DNA of 6,509 nucleotides from Conexibacter sp. Lineage in GTDB: Bacteria > Actinomycetota > Thermoleophilia > Solirubrobacterales > Solirubrobacteraceae. Below the pieces are notes generated by a model. The model saw only the letters and a program-made list of their open reading frames with translations, was not told where the DNA came from and searched no databases. The position numbers and the translations under genes are program-made. The stretch spans positions 1 through 6,509 of the forward strand of contig JAOPZG010000540.1 of assembly GCA_025964215.1 (NCBI GenBank). Direction: 5' to 3'. Shown in pieces: positions 1 through 6,509 of the stretch; position 1 is the stretch's first letter; each line of letters begins with the position of its first letter.

Positions 1-235
1 GCCGCCGGCAGCGCCTCGGCGTCGCCCTCCTCGCCCTCGTCCGCCGGCGCCCACAGGCGCCCCGCCGCCGCGCGCGGCACGCTGCTCGGCACGAGCGTTG
101 CCGGGTCCCACTCGGGACGCGTGCCCACGAGGTCCGGCGGCCGGTGGCGGCCGAGCTCGACGACCTCGTCGCTCGTGACCTCCGGCGGGACCTCCTCGAG
201 GCGCGGCTCGTCGTCGATGGGGTCGTTCTCGGCGC

Positions 236-239
<4 letters not shown>
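1..239 (-). CDS. Acidic protein of unknown function, N-terminal part, coupled to the FtsH-like protease
   Basis: The frame is open from a GTG at 239-237 to the window edge, giving 79 codons with no stop, so the C-terminus is missing. The start overlaps the stop of the upstream protease gene in the arrangement GTGA, a classic sign of translational coupling and of one operon. Nearly all codons end in G or C, as in the other real genes here. The visible protein begins MSAENDPIDDEPRLEEVPPE and is rich in Asp, Glu and Pro. It has no hydrophobic segment and no motif I recognise, and it looks disordered and cytoplasmic in this part. The gene position suggests a partner, adaptor or substrate of the protease, but that is inference only. 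An AAA+ or other folded domain could follow outside the window. Confidence 0.72.
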
Positions 240-2659
<2,420 letters not shown>

Positions 2660-2667
2660 GCGCGTGA

Positions 2668-2673
2668 AGGGTA
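2668..2673 (-). promoter_or_regulatory. Candidate -10 box (TACCCT) for leaderless transcription of the FtsH-like gene
   Basis: TACCCT fits the actinobacterial -10 pattern TANNNT and ends 8 bases before the ATG at 2659. A moderate -35-like TGGACT lies 16 bases further upstream (2690-2695). No Shine-Dalgarno sequence precedes the ATG. Transcription would begin at or next to the start codon. Confidence 0.4.
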
Positions 2674-2757
2674 GTGGCGCCGGGCGCGAAGTCCAGTCCC
2701 CGGCGGTCCGGGGCCGTTGGCCTTTAAGGAGGGCCTGTGCGGGGAGTTCGCGCGCGC

Positions 2758-2858
2758 CTAGATGCGCGGGACGCTGGGCAACCCGCGGCGGGCGCGGCCG
2801 CGAGTCCTCCGGCGCTAGATCCGCGGGATGCCGAGGACCAGGTGCGGGGCGGCCGCGA
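2758..2858 (-). repeat. Imperfect direct duplication of the 3' end of the zinc-ribbon gene
   Basis: The segment 2815-2858, holding the last codons and stop of the zinc-ribbon gene, resembles 2758-2803. In both, the coding strand starts TCGCGGCCGC and ends with a near-identical stretch around CCCGCG.ATCTAG. By hand I count about 33 matches in 44 aligned positions with one 2-base gap. The first 14 plus-strand bases after each cta match at 13 positions. The two TAG stops are 57 bases apart and so in the same frame, and both copies end in the peptide PRI followed by stop. The downstream copy has no start codon or zinc-ribbon part, so it would be a decayed remnant. High GC content inflates chance similarity. 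This entry covers most of the gene-free gap 2660-2814; I see no convincing terminator there. Confidence 0.4.
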
Positions 2859-3030
2859 CCTCGGTCTGGGCGGAGGCGGCGGATGCCGGGGCGGTGGCCG
2901 CGGCGTCGCGGAACTCGAGCTCGCCCTTGCACTTCGGGCACGCGCCGAGCACGCGCAGGCCGTCGGCCATCCCCTGGGTGTTCCAGGTGAACTCGCAGCT
3001 GGTGCAGCGCACGGCGAAGTTGTCGCTCAT
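2815..3030 (-). CDS. Small zinc-ribbon protein, 71 residues
   Basis: Four cysteines in two CxxC knuckles, CTSC (9-12) and CPKC (31-34), are spaced as in a zinc ribbon and should bind one structural Zn2+. Between them lies an aromatic stretch (EFTWNTQG). An Ala-rich linker (about 43-61) then leads to a hydrophobic tail ending PHLVLGIPRI. No membrane span or catalytic motif is seen, and I cannot name the function. Ribbons of this kind bind nucleic acid or proteins, or serve as small metal-binding adaptors. Almost every codon ends in G or C, whereas the antisense frame over the same bases does not, which supports this strand. I prefer the ATG at 3030 (MSDNFAV). An in-frame ATG at 3042 would add MGSL, with poorer codon bias. 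Neither start has a good Shine-Dalgarno sequence. The gene runs in the same direction as the protease, 155 bases ahead of it. Confidence 0.78.
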   Translation of the reverse strand: MSDNFAVRCTSCEFTWNTQGMADGLRVLGACPKCKGELEFRDAAATAPASAASAQTEVAAAPHLVLGIPRI

Positions 3031-3047
3031 CAGGGAACCCATCGACC

Positions 3048-3060
3048 GTTGGGTCCCAAC
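3048..3060. promoter_or_regulatory. Perfect 13-bp palindrome in the divergent promoter region
   Basis: GTTGGGTCCCAAC has 6-base arms around a single central base. It lies 17 bases before the ATG at 3030 (5 before the alternative ATG at 3042) in the 128-base gap between the zinc-ribbon gene and the divergent hydrolase gene. It could be an operator, or a short 5'-UTR element of the zinc-ribbon transcript. With a 1-base centre it cannot form a stable hairpin with all pairs, so a protein-binding site is likelier. A direct repeat TCGTCC (3068-3073 and 3076-3081) lies next to it. No regulator is identified. Confidence 0.35.
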
Positions 3061-3143
3061 TCTTGAATCGTCCGTTCGTCCACTGACCGGGCATCGACGC
3101 GAGCCGCGGACCGGAAGTGCCGATGACGGCCGGTCGCAGCGGA

Positions 3144-3149
3144 TACGGT
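3144..3149 (+). promoter_or_regulatory. Candidate -10 box (TACGGT) for the secreted hydrolase gene
   Basis: TACGGT fits TANNNT and ends 9 bases before the ATG at 3159. A weak -35-like ATGACG (3123-3128) lies 15 bases upstream. A GGTGG at 3147-3151 could act as a poor ribosome site instead, so this start is only probably leaderless. Confidence 0.33.
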
Positions 3150-3158
3150 GGCCGCTCG

Positions 3159-5111
3159 ATGTCGCGCCGCGTCCTTCCTGCCCTGCTCGCCTTCGCCGCC
3201 TTGCTGGTGGCCGGCGCGAGCCCCGCCGCGGCGCGGACCACGCACGTGTGCGCCAGAACGACCGATTTCCGGTGCGCGACCGTGACGGTCCCGCTCGACC
3301 GCAGCGGTCGCGTCCCCGGGACCGTGAGGCTGTCGGTCGCCGTCGAGCAGCCGCGCAAGGGCGCGAGCGGCTACCTGCTCGCCCTGTCAGGCGGTCCGGG
3401 GCAGCCGTCGGTCGCGTTCGCCGACTCGTTCCGCGCCTCGCTGGCGCCCGCGTTGGCGCACCGGCGGCTGGTCCTGCTCGACCAGCGCGGGACCGGCGAC
3501 TCGGGCGCCTTGCGCTGCCCGCCGCTCCAGGCGCTCGGCTCGCTCGACGTCGTCAACACCCGGATCGTCGAGTCCTGCCTGAACGCCCTCGGCCCCGCGC
3601 GGCAGTTCTACTCGACGACCGACTCGGCGGCCGACATCGACGCCGTGCGCCAGGCGATCGGCGCGCCGAAGCTCGAGCTGATGGGCGTCAGCTACGGGAC
3701 CTACGTCGCGGTCCAGTACGCGCGCGAGTTCCCGGCGAGCACCGACGGGCTGATCCTCGACTCGGTCGTCGGGCCGGCCGGGATCGACGCCTACTTCCTC
3801 GACACCTTCGAGCGGCTGCCGCGGGTCCTGGCCGAGCAGTGCGCCGGCGGCCGCTGCCGGCTGGCGACCAAGGACCCCGTCGCCGACCTCGGCACGCTCA
3901 CGCGCAAGCTGGCGGCCGCGCCGCTGCGCGGGAAGGTCCCGGACCTGCGCGGCGCGCCGCACGAGACCGCGATCCGCGACGAGTCCGAGCTCCTGTTGAT
4001 CATCATGTCGGGCGACCTGAACCCGTTCATGCAGGCGGCGCTGCCGCGCGCGAACGCCGCCGCGGACGCCGGCGACGCGGCGCCGCTGCTGCGGATGCGC
4101 CGCCTCGCGCAGGGGCCGTTCACGCCGGTCAAGGAGTTCAGCTCGACGCTCAACGTCGCGACGACCTGCGCCGACGTGACGTTGCCCTACACCTTGCTCA
4201 CGCCGTTCGCGGATCGCTGGGGGCTGTGGCGCCACGGCACCGACGCGGTGCCCGACAGCGCGTTCGCGCCGTTCAGCCGCGCGGCCGTGATCGACACCTC
4301 CGTCGCCCACGACTGCTTGCGCTGGCCGCAGGGCGACACGCCGGCGGGCCCGTCGAGCGCGCCGCTGCCCGACGTCCCGGCGCTCCTGCTCAGCGGCCGG
4401 CTCGACACGCGCACGCCGCTGGAGAACTCCAAGGCGATGCTCCCGCTGCTGCCGCACGGCCAGCTCCTGACGGTCACGGGGACGGGTCACGACGTCCTGG
4501 ACAGCGACATCACGGGCTGCGCGGCGAAGGCGCTGGCGCGCTTCGCCGACGGCAAGGCGATCGGCACGCCGTGCGCCGGCAAGGACAACGCGGTGAGCGT
4601 CCTTGCGCGGCCGGCGCGGTCGATCGCCGCCTACCGCCGCGCGCCGGGCGTCGCGGGCGACCGCGGGCGCGTCCTCTTCGCCGCGCTCGACACGATCGTC
4701 GACGCGCAGGTCTCCGCGCTCCAGACGCTCTACGCCGGCTACGCGCACGTGCAGGGCGGCGGCCTGCGCGGCGGGCGCTTCTCGGCCTCCTCCAACGGCG
4801 CGCACCTGCGGCTGCACGGCTACGAGCTGGTCCCGGGGCTGCGGCTCAGCGGGTCGCTGCGGGCCTCGGAGACCGAGGACGCCGGGACCGTGACGGTCGA
4901 CGGGCCGGGGTCGCTCGACGGGTCGCTGCGGATCAGCGCCAAGGGCGCCGTGACGGGGCGGCTCGGCGGGCGCGCGGTGCGCTACGCGCTGGGGAGCGGG
5001 GGCGCGGCCTCGTCGGCGGGTGCGGGGCGGGTTCCGGCGCGGGTCCGGATCCCCAGCGCGACGGAGCTCCGGCGCGCGCTCGCCGCGGCCGCGCTGCGCA
5101 GCCGGCGCTAG
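3159..5111 (+). CDS. Secreted alpha/beta hydrolase, TAP-like (tripeptidyl aminopeptidase type), with a C-terminal beta-rich domain
   Basis: The 650-residue product starts with a Sec signal peptide (RR, hydrophobic core 5-20, AAA cleavage site near residue 25). The hydrolase fold shows the oxyanion motif GGPG (78-81), DQRGTGDSG (108-116), the nucleophile elbow GVSYG with S178, and a C-terminal TAP-like segment with the probable acid D416 (GRLDTRTP) and H444 (GTGHD). This arrangement is typical of family S33 exopeptidases such as Streptomyces tripeptidyl aminopeptidases, which release short peptides from N-termini; related enzymes are esterases. About ten Cys residues (31, 39, 120, 140, 229, 233, 337, 386, 454, 472) suggest disulfides outside the cell. 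Residues about 485-610 form an extra beta-rich part with GSLR repeats, followed by an Ala/Arg-rich tail. Upstream in-frame starts (GTG 3117, ATG 3123) would bury the signal peptide and have weaker codon bias. Exact substrate unknown. Confidence 0.9.
   Translation: MSRRVLPALLAFAALLVAGASPAAARTTHVCARTTDFRCATVTVPLDRSGRVPGTVRLSVAVEQPRKGASGYLLALSGGPGQPSVAFADSFRASLAPALAHRRLVLLDQRGTGDSGALRCPPLQALGSLDVVNTRIVESCLNALGPARQFYSTTDSAADIDAVRQAIGAPKLELMGVSYGTYVAVQYAREFPASTDGLILDSVVGPAGIDAYFLDTFERLPRVLAEQCAGGRCRLATKDPVADLGTLTRKLAAAPLRGKVPDLRGAPHETAIRDESELLLIIMSGDLNPFMQAALPRANAAADAGDAAPLLRMRRLAQGPFTPVKEFSSTLNVATTCADVTLPYTLLTPFADRWGLWRHGTDAVPDSAFAPFSRAAVIDTSVAHDCLRWPQGDTPAGPSSAPLPDVPALLLSGRLDTRTPLENSKAMLPLLPHGQLLTVTGTGHDVLDSDITGCAAKALARFADGKAIGTPCAGKDNAVSVLARPARSIAAYRRAPGVAGDRGRVLFAALDTIVDAQVSALQTLYAGYAHVQGGGLRGGRFSASSNGAHLRLHGYELVPGLRLSGSLRASETEDAGTVTVDGPGSLDGSLRISAKGAVTGRLGGRAVRYALGSGGAASSAGAGRVPARVRIPSATELRRALAAAALRSRR
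4851..4931 (+). repeat. Spaced 12-bp direct repeat in the hydrolase C-terminal domain
   Basis: GGGTCGCTGCGG occurs at 4851-4862 and 4920-4931, 69 bases (23 codons) apart and in the same frame. It encodes the two GSLR motifs (SGSLRAS and DGSLRIS) of the beta-rich C-terminal part. This suggests a repeated hairpin unit in the protein rather than a mobile element. Confidence 0.45.
5108..5111. other. Shared CTAG: overlapping stop codons of convergent genes
   Basis: The palindrome CTAG supplies TAG (5109-5111) to the plus-strand hydrolase and TAG (complement of 5108-5110) to the minus-strand miniprotein. The two coding regions therefore overlap by 4 bases with no room for a terminator between them. 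Each transcript must end inside the opposite gene. Confidence 0.9.
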
Positions 5112-5311
5112 GGCTCGCGCTGCTTGCGGCGCTGGCCGATGGCCAGGACGCTGCCGACCAGGATCCCCATGAACGCGGTGAAGGCGATGGGGAGGATCAC
5201 GCCGTCGCCGTCCTGGAGCATCACGGTCGCGACGGCGATCGCGAGGCCGATCGCGAAGACGACGAGCCCGATGACGGGGCGGGCGCGGTAGAAGGCGATG
5301 ACGGAGCGCAT
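5108..5311 (-). CDS. Two-span membrane miniprotein of unknown function, 67 residues
   Basis: The protein has a short basic N-terminus (R2, R9, R11), a hydrophobic span at about 12-32, a tight DGDG turn (34-37), a second span at about 38-59 and a basic tail (QRRKQREP). The positive-inside rule predicts a hairpin with both ends in the cytoplasm. Every codon ends in G or C, strong evidence that this short frame is real. It starts 25 bases after the TetR gene, so it may be co-transcribed with it, though it also has its own -10-like box. Its stop overlaps the stop of the convergent hydrolase gene. No family is recognised; it could be a small stress or envelope protein whose expression is tied to the regulator. 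Confidence 0.8.
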   Translation of the reverse strand: MRSVIAFYRARPVIGLVVFAIGLAIAVATVMLQDGDGVILPIAFTAFMGILVGSVLAIGQRRKQREP

Positions 5312-5320
5312 GCGCCTCGC

Positions 5321-5326
5321 AGCGTA
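5321..5326 (-). promoter_or_regulatory. Candidate -10 box (TACGCT) for the membrane miniprotein gene
   Basis: TACGCT fits TANNNT and ends 9 bases before the ATG at 5311, within the 25-base gap after the TetR gene. No -35 match is visible. A GAGG sits only 3 bases before the ATG, too close to be an ideal ribosome site. It may be an internal promoter giving a leaderless transcript. Confidence 0.3.
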
Positions 5327-5336
5327 CGCCGTCGGG

Positions 5337-5969
5337 TCAGTCGCCGGCGACGAGCGCCGCGTGGATCATGCGCGTCGCGGTGTCGGTCAGGCGCGGCAGG
5401 TCCTGCGGGCGGTCGTCGGCGATCGTGCCGAGGACGAGCGCCTCGAGCGCCTCGACCAGCTCGCGCGCCATCTCCGGGTGGACGGCGTAGCCCTCGGGCA
5501 GCTCGTCGCGGTGCTGCTCGGCGAGCAGGCGGATCATCGTCGCGAAGCGCTCGTTGACCGCGCGGCGGCGGCGCAGCGCCTCGGGGCCGGCGTCGGAGAC
5601 GTCGCGCAGGAAGGCGCGTGCGAGGCCGGGCTCGCTGGCGAGCGTGTCGAGGTAGGCGCGGACGCCGTGGGCGATCCGGTCGCTGTAGGGCTCGCCCGCG
5701 CTGCCCAGGACGGCCGCGGCGGTCTGCGCGCGCAGCAGCTCGCCGCAGGTCTCGTAGGTCGCGAGGAAGCACTCCTCCTTGTCGGCGAAGTGCTGGAAGA
5801 ACGCGGTGCGGGGGAGGCGGGCGCGGACGACGACGTCCTCGACGGTCACGCGCGGGTAGGGCTTCGCGCTCAGCGCCTCGGCCATCCCGGCGACGAGCGC
5901 GGCGCGCTGGTCGTCGTCCACGTCGTCGCGGAGCGCCCGCAGGAAGCGCGAGGTCGTGACCTGCTCCAT
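5337..5969 (-). CDS. TetR/AcrR-family transcriptional regulator, 210 residues
   Basis: Length and layout fit the TetR family: an N-terminal DNA-binding three-helix bundle and a helical ligand/dimer domain. The helix-turn-helix is at about 41-61 (TVEDVVVRARLPRTAFFQHF), followed by the conserved ADKEECFLATYE helix. The rest (about 75-210) is all helical and Arg/Ala-rich, as expected for the effector domain, so the ligand cannot be read. The protein acts in the cytoplasm as a dimer, usually as a repressor. The ATG at 5969 is preferred over the in-frame ATG at 5993 because the extra codons (RNANVPH) have poorer codon bias and a -10-like box lies 7 bases before 5969. The gene is divergent from a secreted-protein gene 57 bases away and precedes the membrane miniprotein gene. 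Targets are probably the divergent gap and its own operon. Confidence 0.92.
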   Translation of the reverse strand: MEQVTTSRFLRALRDDVDDDQRAALVAGMAEALSAKPYPRVTVEDVVVRARLPRTAFFQHFADKEECFLATYETCGELLRAQTAAAVLGSAGEPYSDRIAHGVRAYLDTLASEPGLARAFLRDVSDAGPEALRRRRAVNERFATMIRLLAEQHRDELPEGYAVHPEMARELVEALEALVLGTIADDRPQDLPRLTDTATRMIHAALVAGD

Positions 5970-5976
5970 GTGAGGC

Positions 5977-5982
5977 ACGTTA
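5977..5982 (-). promoter_or_regulatory. Candidate -10 box (TAACGT) for the TetR gene
   Basis: TAACGT on the minus strand fits TANNNT and ends 7 bases before the ATG at 5969. No Shine-Dalgarno sequence precedes this ATG and no clear -35 is seen. This position also argues for the shorter start, since the longer frame from 5993 would contain the box. Confidence 0.4.
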
Positions 5983-5987
5983 GCGTT

Positions 5988-6014
5988 CCTCATGGATCGA
6001 GGGGACGGTTCGTC
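5988..6014. promoter_or_regulatory. Possible operator region between divergent -10 boxes
   Basis: Two short inverted repeats lie between the -10 boxes of the TetR gene and the divergent gene: CCTC-N7-GAGG (5988-6002) and GACG-GTT-CGTC (6004-6014). TetR regulators commonly bind 15-20-bp dyads in such gaps and repress both genes. The arms are only 4 bases, so chance is a serious alternative. Confidence 0.22.
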
Positions 6015-6020
6015 TAGGGT
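6015..6020 (+). promoter_or_regulatory. Candidate -10 box (TAGGGT) for the secreted-protein gene
   Basis: TAGGGT fits TANNNT and ends 6 bases before the GTG at 6027. Its first three bases are also an in-frame TAG stop, so translation cannot start further upstream in this frame. The -35 match is poor. With only 6 bases between box and start codon the transcript would begin at or inside the GTG. Confidence 0.42.
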
Positions 6021-6026
6021 CGGCCG

Positions 6027-6509
6027 GTGTCGGGTCGGAGGGTCACGAGGGCGACGGTCTTCGCGCTGGGCGCGCTGCTCGCCTGCGCGCTGCTCGCGGC
6101 GCCCGCCGGCGCCCGCCGCGACGACCCGCAGCCCGATCCGCGCAAGCCGCTGTCCGGCGCGACCGTCGCCGACGCGACGCAGGGCATCCGCGTCGTCTTC
6201 ACCTGCCCGGACTACCACCCGTCGGCCTACGACGAGACCGTCAACACCGGCGGCGACGGCTACCACGTGCTCCTCGCGCGCGCCGGCGACCTCGGCGCCG
6301 ACGGCCTGCTGCTGGCGCCGAACAGGATCGACGTCCGCGACGCGATCGTGGTCGACGGCGAGCCGGGGATGTGCACGGCGGCGCCGGACGGCTCCGATCG
6401 CGGCCTGCTGCCGACCGAGCCGGGGACGTACTGGTGGCAGCCGTATCGGGGCTGCGAGACCTACATCTGCCCATTCGGGGTCGAGATCGCGGATGCGTCG
6501 TCGGTGGTG
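6027..6509 (+). CDS. Secreted Cys-containing protein of unknown function, N-terminal part
   Basis: A GTG-initiated frame stays open for 161 codons to the window edge, so the C-terminus is missing. An in-frame TAG at 6015 makes GTG 6027 the first possible start. The N-terminus is a clear signal peptide: RR and R8, hydrophobic core about 9-25, and an AGA cleavage site near residue 29. LLAC (17-20) resembles a lipobox, but C20 sits inside the hydrophobic core, so ordinary Sec cleavage is likelier. The exported part has Cys at 60, 116, 143 and 148, possibly two disulfides. Its TEPGTYWWQPYRGC stretch (about 130-143) recalls the F-strand of Ig or fibronectin-III-like extracellular domains, giving a tentative beta-sandwich reading. 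No enzyme motif is seen. It is divergent from the TetR gene and may be under its control. Confidence 0.78.
   Translation, partial: MSGRRVTRATVFALGALLACALLAAPAGARRDDPQPDPRKPLSGATVADATQGIRVVFTCPDYHPSAYDETVNTGGDGYHVLLARAGDLGADGLLLAPNRIDVRDAIVVDGEPGMCTAAPDGSDRGLLPTEPGTYWWQPYRGCETYICPFGVEIADASSVV

Noticed and set aside
2717..2735. GGCC-rich short inverted repeats as a possible terminator
   Set aside because: The arms are only 4 self-complementary bases and no T-run follows on either strand.
2737..3066. 109-codon plus-strand frame with a good Shine-Dalgarno sequence
   Set aside because: Roughly a third of its codons end in A or T, unlike the real genes, and it lies antisense to the well-supported zinc-ribbon gene.
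2660..3358. N-terminal extension of the FtsH-like frame back to 3358 (1040 residues)
   Set aside because: The extension overlaps the zinc-ribbon gene in another frame and the start of the divergent hydrolase, is Arg/Pro-rich without protein character, and the membrane part of the protease begins soon after the ATG at 2659.
3387..4817. 476-codon minus-strand open frame inside the hydrolase
   Set aside because: Antisense shadow with Arg/Val/Ala/Gln-rich composition and no motif.
2828..5557. 909-codon plus-strand open frame
   Set aside because: It overlaps the hydrolase gene in another frame and has low-complexity Arg/Ala/Gly content; the hydrolase frame has a signal peptide and catalytic motifs.
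5298..6017. 239-codon plus-strand frame opposite the TetR gene
   Set aside because: Shadow of the TetR gene, which has a recognisable helix-turn-helix and family length.
6043..6088. Lipoprotein signal (LLAC) in the secreted protein
   Set aside because: The Cys lies inside the hydrophobic core and is followed by more hydrophobic residues; a normal AGA cleavage site follows at about residue 29.

Overview
The window is very GC-rich DNA, and its genuine reading frames end almost every codon in G or C. Protein style points to an actinobacterium, most likely of the Solirubrobacterales (class Thermoleophilia). The clues are a TetR protein with the HFADKEECFLATYE signature, Ala/Arg-rich secreted proteins and a divergent multi-membrane-span FtsH relative. 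This placement is inferred from sequence style, not from a marker gene. I see no tRNA, rRNA, CRISPR array, insertion sequence or prophage gene.

Layout. On the minus strand, in transcription order, a small zinc-ribbon protein gene (2815-3030) precedes an FtsH-like membrane AAA+ zinc metalloprotease (236-2659). The protease gene overlaps by 4 bases (GTGA) an unknown acidic protein gene that leaves the window at base 1. Divergent from the zinc-ribbon gene, a plus-strand gene (3159-5111) encodes a secreted alpha/beta hydrolase of the TAP-like peptidase type. It meets head-on a minus-strand gene for a 67-residue two-span membrane protein (5108-5311), and the two genes share the tetranucleotide CTAG as both stop codons. 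That small gene follows, 25 bases downstream, a TetR-family regulator (5337-5969). Across a 57-base divergent gap a secreted Cys-containing protein begins (6027) and runs off the right edge. No gene-free stretch exceeds 300 bases; the longest is 155 bases (2660-2814).

How they fit together. The protease and the acidic protein are very probably translationally coupled. The TetR protein may control itself, the membrane miniprotein and/or the divergent secreted protein. The hydrolase acts outside the cell or at the cell surface and has no obvious functional link to its neighbours.

Most notable points. (1) The FtsH-like protein keeps every catalytic motif but carries two large insertions inside its AAA+ domain. 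One, of about 83 residues and ending in a Gly-Gly-Met repeat, lies where FtsH has its second pore loop. (2) Five gene starts have a TANNNT -10-like hexamer 6-9 bases upstream of the initiation codon and little or no Shine-Dalgarno sequence, which suggests widespread leaderless transcription. (3) The 3' end of the zinc-ribbon gene seems to be partly duplicated just downstream, with a second in-frame stop.
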